A stretch of 30,000 nucleotides of DNA from Halocaridina rubra (lineage: Eukaryota; Arthropoda; Malacostraca; Decapoda; Atyidae), in assembly GCA_037179515.1 (NCBI GenBank), contig JAXCGZ010020809.1, positions 115,001 through 145,000 of the forward strand, in the 5' to 3' direction. Made by a program: the position numbers and the translations under genes. Below the pieces are notes generated by a model. The model saw nothing but the letters and a program-made list of their open reading frames with translations, was not told the origin of the DNA and ran no database searches. This document shows positions 1 to 10,759 of this stretch, in pieces. The stretch's first letter is position 1, and each line of letters opens with the position of its first letter.

Positions 1-348
1 GTATATTAGAAATGCTTCATTTCTAGCCCCCAAATGCAGAACATGAAATACAAATATGTACAGGTGGTCATAGTACTTCTGAACAACTGTGCGTACACTT
101 GTGCGATTCGGTCAAGTAAGACATATGTACAACCCAGGTTGTGCATCTGTACACTCGTATGTTCACATATTACTATTACTTTTCCACAAGGAATTTTTCG
201 CTGCTTATGCACAGCTACGAAAATCTACCTTTTCTCTATTAGATGCCAGACAAGGAACTGACTGTCTTATGCAGACCATATATAAGAACATAGCAAATGA
301 GAGGACTGAATAATATACTCAAGTCTCCATGTTTCAGATATCTCTCTT

Positions 349-350
<2 letters not shown>
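1..350. other. Unannotated sequence
   Basis: No gene, known repeat or RNA recognised. The overlapping short open frames on both strands lack recognisable domains and look like chance frames. Confidence 0.6.

Positions 351-401
<51 letters not shown>
351..401. repeat. (AG)n microsatellite
   Basis: About 25 uninterrupted AG units. The open frame across it on the minus strand is only a Leu-Ser dipeptide translation. Confidence 0.97.
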
Positions 402-403
<2 letters not shown>

Positions 404-509
404 CTCTCTAAAAGTTAACATATCTTTCAGCCAGGATGGACTTTCGGCAAGTTTCTCTTGCAGACTTGGTCTGTAAGTTTTTCGAAGGGGAATCTAATTT
501 AACCTAACC

Positions 510-550
510 GAAGAATTGGAACCTATAAAAATTTTAGGTTTCAATTCTTC
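510..550. repeat. Short hairpin inverted repeat
   Basis: Arms 510-525 and 535-550 pair over 16 bases with one mismatch, around a short AT-rich loop. A CCTAA-like run sits just upstream (501-509). No poly-T tract or RNA gene context suggests a function. It may be a decayed foldback element. Confidence 0.6.
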
Positions 551-795
551 ATCAGTTCCATAATACATATACATATAAAGTATATATATATATACTTCTA
601 TTTGGCCAGAGGCTTTTGAGAAACTTCAGAAGGAGCATGGGAACGTGCACATGGGCACTCCCAGTGATATTGCAGTTGTTAAACATTACAATCTATATAT
701 GGTTATATATAAATAAAATATTAATAGAATTTGCAATTCATTTTAAATATCATAGCAAGTGATTAAGAATAAAATATAGTGTACTAATTGATTGG
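551..795. other. AT-rich sequence with a dispersed fragment
   Basis: Mostly AT-rich with a short (TA)n at 580-594. Positions 634-670 match 9511-9547 in inverted orientation over about 36 bases (shared core CACTGGGAGTG), so a short dispersed repeat of unknown class is present. Confidence 0.5.
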
Positions 796-898
796 TGGCA
801 GAAGAGCACTCTGCGATTATTAATTAAAAGCAATATATTATGGTTTACATGTATTAATGGCAGAAGAGCACTCTACGATTATTGATTAAGAGTAATAT
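796..898 (+). repeat. 62-bp direct duplication
   Basis: A block starting TGGCAGAAGAGCACTCT occurs at 796 and again at 858, about 40 bases each with few differences. This is a 1.6-copy tandem duplication with a 62-base period. Confidence 0.8.
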
Positions 899-973
899 TT
901 GTAAAATAGTTTTTAATAGCCCTTGTTGAGTGCTAGGCTGCCAGAGTCCTCGATCTTTTACTTTTCCTTGTTG

Positions 974-1017
974 TAGCCCTTGGTAGAAAAGGGAGTCCGT
1001 GACGTAAAACCGGAACA
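974..1017 (+). mobile_element. SINE-A 3' end fragment
   Basis: Matches the 3' terminal part of SINE-A (TAGCCCTTGGTAGAAAAGGG, ending in GTAAAACCGGAAC). The tRNA-like head is absent, so this is a 5'-truncated copy or the 3' end of a partner LINE with the same tail. Confidence 0.75.
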
Positions 1018-1128
1018 TGTAACACAACTGTGATCGGCCTCTCTGCATTAGCGAGAAATTCTCTCTCCTTTGTTGATAAAACATCATAATATCTTCGACG
1101 TTCCTTCACAGATTTTTCTTTTCCATCT

Positions 1129-1173
1129 GTTCCGGTTTTACGTCACGGACTCCCTTATCAACCAAGGGCTAGG
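1129..1173 (-). mobile_element. SINE-A 3' end fragment, inverted
   Basis: Same 3' terminal segment as 974-1017 in opposite orientation, again without a tRNA head. The two form an imperfect inverted pair about 110 bases apart. Confidence 0.75.
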
Positions 1174-1478
1174 TCCATCTGTACGTCTTTATTTTTCCCC
1201 TTCCCTTCTCTTTGTGCCTCATTTTTGCATCATTTTCCCCTCTACCATTCCTCAAATCTCTCCTCTTGGTGCCTCTTTATTGCATCATTTTCCTACCTTG
1301 CTCCAAAGGTCTCAATAAGAGTGCGTCAGTTTTCTGCGGTAAAATAGCCTGACTAAGGCTGCTTGGCAGGCCACGCAAGGACACGTATCCTTTCTCCTCT
1401 GGCACCCCCTTCCCCAACTACCCTTCCCTTCTAATCTACTAACCCCTCCCCATTCCTTTCTCTTCACCTTGTCACCTC
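1174..1478. other. Pyrimidine-rich sequence
   Basis: C/T-rich, with an imperfect local duplication of a TGCCTC...TTGCATCATTTTCC block near 1217 and 1269. No gene seen. Confidence 0.5.
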
Positions 1479-1481
1479 TTA

Positions 1482-1670
1482 AGGGGGGTTTACACGGTCA
1501 AACGGTTCGTCGAACGCGGTTCGACAGACAAGTGTTTGAAGTGATGTTCGAACGTGTGAACGGGGTTCCGTGTTCGACAACCAAATACCCGTTCACACGT
1601 TCGAACATCACTTCAAACACTTGTCTGTCGAACCGCGTTCGACGAACCGTTTGACCGTGTAAACCCCCCT
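1482..1670. mobile_element. MITE-1 foldback element, copy 1
   Basis: The whole element is a palindrome. The left end AGGGGGGTTTACACGGTC is complementary to the right end, and both arms carry CGGTTCGTCGAACGCGGTTC and a CACACGTTCGAACATCACTT block. It is flanked by TTA on both sides (1479-1481 and 1671-1673), a 3-bp target duplication typical of PIF/Harbinger elements. No coding capacity: frames across it are palindrome translations. The left inner arm lacks about 20 bases present in sister copies (7495, 7759, 20282, 27410), leaving the loop off-centre. A TTAA-targeting family (piggyBac, Kolobok) is the alternative. Confidence 0.85.
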
Positions 1671-1823
1671 TTAAACAACGTCATACACTTTTCCTTCTTT
1701 GATTCGATTGACCCTCTTCTTGTGGCTCTGTTTGCACAGTGCGGTGCCAACGTGGAACTCACGTGTTGCATCAAATGGCATAGGCGTTTCAGCGTCATCT
1801 CTTCATGATGACTGCCCACTCTG

Positions 1824-1824
<1 letters not shown>

Positions 1825-1886
<62 letters not shown>

Positions 1887-1902
1887 GTTTGTTTGTTTGC
1901 TT
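1825..1902. repeat. (CT)n followed by (TTTG)n
   Basis: About 29 CT units to 1883, then a short TTTG/TTGC run. Simple repeat only. Confidence 0.95.
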
Positions 1903-2322
1903 GCTGGTATTGCTTGTGATTACCGATGTTTGGCAAATAGTTTCTAATAGATTTTCATCTCTTATTTTTTTCCTGATTTGCTTGATACATGATTTTATTA
2001 TGATGTATTTGAGGTGTGTAACCCTTGACCTATGCGCATCTCTCGTCTTTATAATTTATCTTGTTTGATAATTGACTTGGGGAAACCACTTCGCAAATAA
2101 AAAGCAAAATATTTTTGGTGATATAAAATAATTCTATTTTGACCAGTTTTCCTTTGCCGTCACATGACGTATGTACATTAGGCAAATACTAAATTGATTG
2201 CGTCATCATATTTGTGTCAGCGGAAAACGTACAAATAATCATATAGGAAAATATTGTACACGCTTTCATACCTACGAACAAAGTCAATAGGGGTAAAAAA
2301 AAAACCGTAGTTGAAGGTGTGT

Positions 2323-2323
<1 letters not shown>
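1903..2323. other. Unannotated AT-rich sequence
   Basis: No gene, RNA or repeat family recognised. Confidence 0.5.
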
Positions 2324-2400
<77 letters not shown>

Positions 2401-2426
2401 GTGAGTGAGTGAGTGAGTGAGTGAGT

Positions 2427-2485
<59 letters not shown>
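2324..2485. repeat. Compound (GA)n-(GTGA)n-(GA)n microsatellite
   Basis: GA units, then about nine GTGA units (near 2397-2431), then GA again. The symmetric change suggests a point-mutated unit that expanded inside the original GA array. Confidence 0.97.
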
Positions 2486-2489
<4 letters not shown>

Positions 2490-2775
2490 TTGATCATTTT
2501 CAGTGTCAATCAAAACGGTATTTGTACTCTTGATACTGAATGCCACACTGAATTTTACTGTATATATTAGTTATATTTATATAAATATCTGATATTCTAC
2601 AAAATAACCTTAGAAATATTAATAAAAGAATTCGATTAACTCAACCTCAGTAAGTGGTAATTTACTGGATATGTTAAGAAGCCCAGCCTTTCTAGGAAGA
2701 GTCTAGCTGATTTACATAATCTTTTAAAACGATTATGCCTAGCATTTAAATGTGAACTCGAGGTGATGAGATTTG
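2486..2775. other. Unannotated sequence
   Basis: Nothing recognisable. A 73-codon minus-strand frame covers 2636-2857 but shows no domain I can name. Confidence 0.45.
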
Positions 2776-2843
2776 AGGTCACGGTCATTAGGTCAATGTC
2801 TAAAGGTCGCACAAGGTCAAGGACAGTCAGTGTCCAAAGGTCA
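2776..2843 (+). promoter_or_regulatory. Cluster of AGGTCA nuclear-receptor-like half-sites
   Basis: AGGTCA occurs at 2776, 2790, 2814 and 2838, with near-matches CGGTCA at 2782 and AGGTCG at 2804, all on the plus strand. Start spacings give DR0, DR2, DR8 and DR4 arrangements, and 2812-2819 reads CAAGGTCA as in FTZ-F1/ERR monomer sites. RGGTCA is the established half-site of RXR-partnered nuclear receptors, including ecdysone receptor. No promoter or gene is visible nearby, so this may be a decayed minisatellite rather than a regulatory element. Confidence 0.35.
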
Positions 2844-2875
2844 CCAGTGTCTCTCATATACAGATTGCTTGATAT

Positions 2876-2891
2876 TTGTTGTTGTTGTTGC

Positions 2892-2969
<78 letters not shown>

Positions 2970-2972
2970 CAC

Positions 2973-3042
<70 letters not shown>
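2876..3042. repeat. (TTG)n-(ATT)n microsatellite
   Basis: Short TTG run, then about 50 ATT units with one interruption near 2970. Poly-Leu, poly-Tyr and poly-Ile frames here are artefacts. Confidence 0.97.
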
Positions 3043-3043
<1 letters not shown>

Positions 3044-3141
3044 TGCGCTAATTGTGAATGAGTATTGATTTAAAATACTAATTTTTTTATTTGTTTACAT
3101 TGGAGCCATAGCTCGCGAAGATAGTACATCAGTCATAACCT

Positions 3142-3164
3142 CCACACACACACACACACACACA

Positions 3165-3230
<66 letters not shown>
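3142..3230. repeat. (CA)n microsatellite
   Basis: About 44 CA units with one CT interruption near 3165. Confidence 0.97.
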
Positions 3231-3232
<2 letters not shown>

Positions 3233-3540
3233 ACGGTGCTGTTTACGATCCTTCTGAATTGACAGGGACGACGAGGCAAAGGTCCACTCAGCACCCTCTC
3301 ATCCTTATCCCCAAATGATTTTCGATAAGGCCAAAATCCATCTCGAAGTTGTCACGCGTGCCAGAGGTTGTTTACTCTCAAACGAAGTGGTTTTGATTTT
3401 ATAGCTAAGGAAAAAAAAACATCTTATGGCAATTAGAGAAAGTAGGAGTCTTGCAGTTGTCATGAAAATTAATGGATGATTTGTTCATTATTGATATTAT
3501 TAGCAGCTACATTTGTTCCCCCCCTTTTTTTTTACTTTTT
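3231..3540. other. Unannotated sequence
   Basis: No recognisable gene or repeat. Ends in C and T homopolymers (3518-3543). Confidence 0.45.
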
Positions 3541-3686
3541 TTTATGATTGTGACACCAGGACGGGCCAAAAAACAATAAAATAAAACAGCCCTCATCGGA
3601 CCTGGGCACGAAGAATACATAAAGTAAAGAGAAACAGAGATGGAGAGTGTAATGACTTGTCAGATGTGAAGGGATAATAAAAGCTG
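3541..3686 (+). repeat. Rep-D dispersed repeat, copy 1
   Basis: Shares with 3924-4068 the ordered blocks GTGACACCAG-ACGGGC, CCTGGGCACGAAGAA, CAGAGATGG-GAGTGT and TGACTTGTCAGATGTGAA. Partial relatives lie at 12110-12262 and 22952-22990 (minus) and 24284-24396 (plus). No A/B boxes, terminal repeats or convincing reading frame, so the class is unknown. A LINE 3' end or degraded SINE is plausible. Confidence 0.75.
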
Positions 3687-3923
3687 TGTAATGAATATCC
3701 AGGAATATTCAGTGTAGCTGTAGGCATAGAAAAAGAACCGTAACTGAAGGAAGACTTAACATCGAACTGTCCTGGACAGACCTATTTAAATTCAAAAAAC
3801 CTTCAGCTGTAGTATCGCAACGGGCGGCTGGTTTTTACTTTTTCCCCGTTTACCGTCCCCTCAGTTTTAATCACTCTTTGGTGGTGATGTTTTGGAGTGA
3901 ATGATCCTCGGTCCCCGAAACAC

Positions 3924-4068
3924 ATTTTTTTTTATGAGTGTGACACCAGAACGGGCGAAGAAAATTGTCCTCAAAGGGCCTGGGCACGAAGAAAACATAA
4001 AGCAGAGAGACTCAGAGATGGGGAGTGTTGTGACTTGTCAGATGTGAAAGGGTGAAAAGAGATGTGTT
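3924..4068 (+). repeat. Rep-D dispersed repeat, copy 2
   Basis: Second copy in the same orientation, 383 bases after copy 1. The sequence between them is not shared, so these look like separate insertions rather than a simple tandem. Confidence 0.75.
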
Positions 4069-4355
4069 CAAGTATCCATGTAGTATATCATCTATTGTTT
4101 ATCTCTCATATTGTTTCCTCTCGTGAAATTGATGTTTTTTTTTTTTTCAAAGGCAAAGAGAACCCTTTTGTTTTTTCTTTTAATTTTTTTTTTATCATTT
4201 ACTAGATTATATCATTATATTTCTTTGTCTTAGTTATTTTTTTCTCCCAGGACACACCGAAAGGATCTTCTAATTAAAAACTAATCACTAATTTAAAAGA
4301 GACAGTTCAATAATGGTTCTTTTTAACCAGTCAAAGTTAGAACTTACTACTGATA
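4069..4355. other. T-rich unannotated sequence
   Basis: Several T homopolymers. No gene or repeat family recognised. Confidence 0.45.
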
Positions 4356-4580
4356 CGGTTTTTTACGTCTCGAACTCCCATTTCTACTAAGGGTTAGGAC
4401 GGATGCCTTCTTGCGAAGGACTTGTTTTGGCATGTGATTACCTAATTGTGATTACCTAATTGTGTTTACGGGAAAGAGCCCAAAGCTCGTATCTTCCCGT
4501 CTCCTGATCGGTTCCATTTTTAGACTTAGTGTAATCGTTACCCTGAGTGCATGCCCTTACTAACCTCAGTCCGTGACTAC
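4356..4580 (-). mobile_element. SINE-A copy split by a LINE fragment
   Basis: SINE-A body matches at 4356-4432 and 4531-4580. The break falls in the block that is continuous elsewhere (TTGGCAGATGTAATCG). The box B to box A head is also missing: sequence passes from CCGTGAC directly to TAC, although intact copies have about 70 bases between two GTGAC motifs there. This is consistent with a deletion between short direct repeats. Confidence 0.8.
4434..4530 (-). mobile_element. LINE 3' end nested in SINE-A
   Basis: Nearly identical to 29732-29826, the 3' untranslated end of the LINE at the window's right edge. It includes two tail units (ATTACCTAATTGTG on the plus strand). About 97 bases, heavily 5' truncated, inserted into the SINE. 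A short TGT at both junctions is a weak candidate target duplication. Confidence 0.8.
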
Positions 4581-4891
4581 TATGCTGTTCTAATCTGGGT
4601 GTCTTTACCACGAAAAAAGGACACCACATATTCTTCTCACCTTCATAGAGGTTCTGGTCAAGAAATGCTCTGAGAGTCGAACTCTGGACCTCCTGACTGC
4701 ATTTCCTCGCCTGTGATATTCAGCCATCCATTTCTGTTATAATATGGTGAATTTGGTTGTGACACGTGGCCGACTCTCCTCTGTGTTTATAACCTGAATT
4801 TCCGGAATTCCCTGCCTGCCTTTGCACTCCACGCGGTCAATATATCACAGGCGCTTCTCAGGTATGCGTGTGGCACTGCCCACGTGTATAC

Positions 4892-4892
<1 letters not shown>
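4581..4892. other. Unannotated, possible tRNA-like trace
   Basis: The minus strand near 4675 reads GAGTTCGACTC, resembling a pol III B box, but no convincing A box precedes it. Otherwise nothing recognised. Confidence 0.3.
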
Positions 4893-5174
<282 letters not shown>

Positions 5175-5280
5175 TACTGAGCCATCCCTAAAGCATTATG
5201 AATGGAATTTTTATATAGTTATGTATTTTCCTTTGTAAATGCTGATGTGCCTAGTTCTTGATTTCTTTTTAGTTAGAGGA

Positions 5281-5285
5281 ATAAC

Positions 5286-5340
<55 letters not shown>

Positions 5341-5376
5341 GTAGAAGTAGGTCTACTACTACTACTACTACTACTA

Positions 5377-5462
<86 letters not shown>
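5281..5462. repeat. Compound (AAT)n-(CTA)n-(AAT)n microsatellite
   Basis: AAT array to 5340, a short GTAGAAGTAGGTC bridge, about 25 CTA/TAC units with one slip, then AAT. The TAC-to-TAA transition is also seen twice around 10420-10760. Confidence 0.96.
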
Positions 5463-5760
5463 GAATTATATAACAATTATAATAATAACAATAATATAGT
5501 AATGATAGTAATAACATTAATTATACGTATATACATACATGCATACACACCAGATTCATATTGCTTGTTTGCGAAGTAAGATTTTTCGTTTCAAGGGATA
5601 GGCATTTGGGTTCATAAAAAGACTGAGAAATAATTCTTTATATTGTATGTAAAGAATACCTTTTTTTTTTTTTTTTTGGTATTTTTATTCATGTATATAG
5701 TCTCATCTGCTATACTAATTTATATATAGCTGCATATGTGTGTGTGTGTGTTTGCGTGTG
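5463..5760. other. Unannotated AT-rich sequence
   Basis: Contains a T homopolymer near 5661-5678 and a short GT run near 5737-5750. No gene. Confidence 0.5.
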
Positions 5761-5806
5761 TTATTACCTAATTGTGCTTACGGGATATAGCTCTATGCTC
5801 GTAACA
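5761..5806 (-). mobile_element. LINE 3' terminus fragment
   Basis: TTACCTAATTGTGCTTACGG followed by a GAGCAT...GAGCTAT block (minus-strand reading) resembles the terminus at 29732-29790 but differs internally. Probably the 3' end of a related LINE subfamily. Confidence 0.55.
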
Positions 5807-5941
5807 CCCCTGTGTGTGCGTGAGCGTGTATGTGTGCTTCTGGTGAAATATATATTGAAAAAACGTCATTGTTGAACAGATAATTCCAACCTCTTATATG
5901 TGAACCAGAAGTATTATCTCATCATTAGTACATATTTATAA

Positions 5942-6092
5942 ACACACACACATATATACACACACACATATATATACACACACATACACACACACACGCA
6001 CACACATGCACACACGCACAGGCGCGCGCACGCGCACACACACATGCACACACGCACAGGCGCGCACACACGCACACACACACGCACGCACA

Positions 6093-6148
<56 letters not shown>

Positions 6149-6155
6149 ATACACG
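5942..6155. repeat. Degenerate (CA)n block
   Basis: CA repeats interrupted by TA runs (5950-5990) and GC-rich CACGCGCA patches (6020-6080), then a pure CA array. Cys-Val and His-Thr frames are artefacts. Confidence 0.95.
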
Positions 6156-6383
6156 CAAAATAACTCTAATAATAGCACAATAATTGAAAATTCCCCACCC
6201 TTATTATGATAGTTTTCCCAGATGCGATTTAATGGATAAATGAGGGCTGAATCACAGACGGAGCTGTGATTCCCTGGAAGGGATCGTCTTACTTAGAAGT
6301 GAGAGACTCGCAACGGGTCCCAGGAGATAATGCTGCACGTGGGACGATTGACAAGGTCTTTCTGTCCTCCTCCTCCTCCTCCT

Positions 6384-6576
6384 CCGGTTTTACGTCACGG
6401 ACTCATTTTTCTACCAAGGGCTAGGACGGTTGCCTTCTTGCGAAGGACTTGTTTTGGCAGATGTAATCGTTTCCATGAGTGCATGCCCTTACTAGCCTCA
6501 GACCGTGACGGGGCGCGAACCCTCGACCTAACGCCTCAGAGTCGCAGACGCTACCGCTTGAGCCACGGTGACTACT
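6384..6576 (-). mobile_element. SINE-A, tandem unit 1
   Basis: Full-length tRNA-derived SINE. On the minus strand an A box (GTGGCTCAAGCGGTAGCG, complement of 6549-6566) is followed by a B box (CGAGGGTTCGCGCCCC, complement of 6510-6525), then a roughly 110-base body ending in GACGTAAAACCGG. The 16-base motif TGACAAGGTCTTTCTG at about 6350-6366 recurs just after the head (6577-6592) and is the likely target-site duplication. A TCC run lies between the 3' end and the duplication, like a simple tail. Mobilisation would need a LINE enzyme in trans. Confidence 0.9.
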
Positions 6577-6607
6577 GACAAGGTCTTTCTGAATATGTCA
6601 GTTTATT

Positions 6608-6799
6608 CCGGTTTTACGTCACGGACTCATTTTTCTACCAAGGGGTAGGACGGTTGCCTTCTTGTGAAAGACTTATTTTGACAGATGTAATCGCTACCCT
6701 GGGTGCATGCCCTTGCTAACCTCAGACCGTGACGGGGCGCGAAACCTCGACTTGACGCCTCAGAGTCGCGGACGCAATCGCTTGAGCCACGGTGACTAC
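6608..6799 (-). mobile_element. SINE-A, tandem unit 2
   Basis: Second member of the triplet, 224 bases from unit 1. It is followed by the same linker (TGACGAGGTCTTTCTG then GTCAGTTTATT), so the repeated unit is SINE plus linker. Confidence 0.9.
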
Positions 6800-6829
6800 T
6801 GACGAGGTCTTTCTGTATGTCAGTTTATT

Positions 6830-7021
6830 CCGGTTTTACGTCACGGACTCCTTTTTCTACCAAGGGGTAGGACGGTTGCCTTCTTGCGAAGGACTTGTTT
6901 TGGTAGATGTAATCGTTACCCTGAGTGCATGACCTTGCTAACCTCAGACCGTGACGGGGCACGAACCCTCGATCTGACGCCTCGGAGTCGCGGACGCTAC
7001 CGCTTGAGCCACGGTGACTAC
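6830..7021 (-). mobile_element. SINE-A, tandem unit 3
   Basis: Third member, 222 bases from unit 2, with A and B boxes preserved. The linker after it is lost; sequence continues as CTTCTGTACATG. Confidence 0.9.
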
Positions 7022-7031
7022 CTTCTGTACA

Positions 7032-7208
7032 TGTTAGTGGCGAAGTGGTAGCGCTCACGACTTTGAGAGGTCAGGGCGAGAGTTCGAGCCCTCCACATTC
7101 TGGGGTTAGAAAGGGTATTCACTCGGGGTAGCGATCATATCTACTAAACTCCTTCTTAAGAAGGTATCGTCCTTGCCCTTGGTATAAAAAGTGAGTCTGT
7201 GACGAAAA
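7032..7208 (+). mobile_element. Diverged SINE-A relative, opposite strand
   Basis: A box TGGCGAAGTGGTAGCGC at about 7037 and B box GAGTTCGAGCCCT at about 7080. The body aligns loosely with SINE-A (GGTTAGAAAGGG, CACTCGGGGTAGCGAT, TGCCCTTGGTA, GTGACG). An older subfamily, close to 20022-20208 and 25411-25606. Confidence 0.8.
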
Positions 7209-7248
7209 ATCAATCACATCACATTACATCTAACGCCTGTAGCTTGAG

Positions 7249-7415
7249 AACCGCTGTAACGTAGTGGTTAGCACTTGACATAGGAAGTGACAAATCCGTG
7301 TTCAGGCCCACCACAGGGTGTTCGGAAGGGCATCCATCCAATTTTTAATTCCCCAGTTCCAACCTGTCTGCGTCCACTCCCCAAATGGATATTCATAGTG
7401 ACAAATAAAACAAAG
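7249..7415 (+). mobile_element. SINE-C, copy 1
   Basis: tRNA-like head CTGTAACGTAGTGGTTAGCA (A-box region) and B-box-like GTGTTCAGGCCC, then a body ending in CCCCAAATGGA and GTGACAAATAAAAC. A relative at 14470-14653 shares the TTAATTCCCC, CCCCAAATG and AGTGACA-ATAAAAC blocks. B box is imperfect. Confidence 0.7.
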
Positions 7416-7494
7416 AAACAACAACTATGGAAATAAATGTTGTTTGTTTGTTTAATTTTTTTGTTTGCTTTCCCAGTAGATATTTTCATCGTTA

Positions 7495-7708
7495 AGAGGG
7501 GTTTACACGGTCAAACGGTTCGTCGAACGCGGTTCGACATACAAGTGTTTGAAGTGATATTCGAACGTGTGAATGGGGTATTTGGTTGTCGAACACGTTT
7601 GTCGAACGTGTTCGACAACCAAATACCCCGTTCACACGTTCGAAATAACTTCAAATACTTGTCTGTCGAACCGCGTTCGACGAACCATTTAACAGTGTAA
7701 ACCCCCCT
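7495..7708. mobile_element. MITE-1 foldback element, copy 2
   Basis: Palindrome with a fuller inner arm than copy 1 (GGGGTATTTGGTTGTCGAAC on the left, its complement on the right). Left flank TTA (7492-7494); right flank TTA at 7710-7712 after one extra T. Point differences between arms indicate moderate age. Confidence 0.85.
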
Positions 7709-7758
7709 TTTATTGTCATATTTTTTAAGGTTTGGCTCATTGGAGGGTATTTATGTTA

Positions 7759-7967
7759 AGGGGGGTTTACATGATCAAACGGTTCGTCGAACGCGGTTCG
7801 ACAGACAAGTGTTTGAAGTAATGTTCGAACGTGTGAACGGGGTATTTGGTTGTCGAACACGGAACGTGTTCGACAACCAAATACCCCGTTCACACGTTCG
7901 AACATCACTTCAAACACTTGTCTGTCGAACCGCGTTCGACGAACCGTTTGACCGTGCAAACCCCCCT
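7759..7967. mobile_element. MITE-1 foldback element, copy 3
   Basis: Palindrome 50 bases after copy 2, with its own exact TTA duplication (7756-7758 and 7968-7970), so it was inserted independently. Arms almost identical; open frames exist on both strands because of the symmetry. Confidence 0.88.
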
Positions 7968-7970
7968 TTA

Positions 7971-8474
<504 letters not shown>

Positions 8475-8511
8475 TAATTTTTTTTACCCCGACCGGGACT
8501 CGAACCTAGGA

Positions 8512-9245
<734 letters not shown>

Positions 9246-9255
9246 ATTCATATAT

Positions 9256-9480
9256 ATATAATTTTTACCTCGACCGGGACTTGAAGGTCTTAAAAGGGAA
9301 ACAGACCTTACAGCTTATATCTGCTATACTAGGAATTAGCGCATTCTATCTGAATGCCACTATGTTCATATTACAGTTTCCCCCAACCTAACTCGTGGTT
9401 TCGTTTTCGTATTATTCAACTCCCAATCTCATTCGGCACCAACAATAATCAAATAAGCACATAACTATATGCGAAAACAT
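9256..9480. repeat. Third, decayed copy of the palindrome arm
   Basis: Same orientation as the left arm: CGACCGGGACTTGAA matches the B-box end, then ATATCTGCTATACT, GCATTCTATCTGAATGCC and CCAATCTCATT in order, with many changes. The A-box region is deleted. This shows the arm is an older dispersed or local element. Confidence 0.85.
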
Positions 9481-9547
9481 GAGTTGTTCTGATATCATTT
9501 GCCCTAGAACCATCACTGGGAGTGTCCATGTGCACGTGTCTCCATGC

Positions 9548-9790
9548 ACAATTATTTGATTAATAAAAAATAAATTTATTAGATTTTATTTTCTTTATTA
9601 TGAGAAGGAAAGTCTGCACAAAGGCATGAAATTCCAGATACTGGTCGGAGGACGTGAAAAAATAAAAAAAAATAAATAGAATTAGGCAAATAGATGGATA
9701 GAAAGGACCTTATTCTATTAAATCTTTGTTTCCTGGTCGGATTATTTTTTCTTTTTCATTTTTGTTCACGATGTTGTATGTATGTAAAAA
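9548..9790. other. Unannotated A/T-rich sequence
   Basis: No gene recognised. A-rich patches near 9658-9680. Confidence 0.45.
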
Positions 9791-10419
<629 letters not shown>

Positions 10420-10420
10420 G

Positions 10421-10458
<38 letters not shown>

Positions 10459-10483
10459 ATAATAATAATAATAATAATAATAT
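10420..10483. repeat. (TAC)n-(TAA)n microsatellite
   Basis: About 13 TAC units switching to about 8 TAA units. Lies at the 3' side of the LINE remnant at 10515-10667. Confidence 0.96.
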
Positions 10484-10514
10484 TAATCTTCTTCTTCTCA
10501 GCTTTAGCCCATTT

Positions 10515-10667
10515 TTATATGGGGTCGCCGTTGTGAATGAGTCGTCTCCATCTATTTCTGTTCTGTGCTTCATTTTCATCAATACCCTTCCATTGCAAGT
10601 CTTCCCCTATACAATCACGCCATCTTTTTTCTTGGTCTTCCTCTCCTCCTTCTAACCCGAACTTCCA
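10515..10667 (-). pseudogene. LINE reverse transcriptase C-terminus remnant
   Basis: The minus strand encodes the C-terminal tail of an endonuclease-reverse-transcriptase polyprotein: RGRPRKK, then in another frame WRDCIGEDLQ, NRNRWRRLIHNGDPI and a TAA stop (complement of 10515-10517). GRP-K-W-DC-DL-R-RWR-DP is the usual ending of RTE/BovB-type and related LINE proteins. A one-base indel in an A run separates the two frames. Beyond the stop comes GCTGAGAAGAAGAAG and then the microsatellite. Severely 5' truncated. Confidence 0.7.
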
Positions 10668-10676
10668 TCTCCATCG

Positions 10677-10759
<83 letters not shown>
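10677..10759. repeat. (TAC)n-(TAA)n microsatellite
   Basis: Same order and strand as 10420-10483, on the other side of the LINE remnant. Confidence 0.96.

Noticed and set aside
2324..2485. CRISPR-like or regulatory repeat array
   Set aside because: Pure simple-sequence units without spacers; a microsatellite in a eukaryotic genome.
6330..6578. 82-codon frame with RTVAFLRRTCFGRCNR, repeated at 23692-23883 and 26758-26976
   Set aside because: It is the SINE-A sequence read through; pol III-type SINEs are non-coding.
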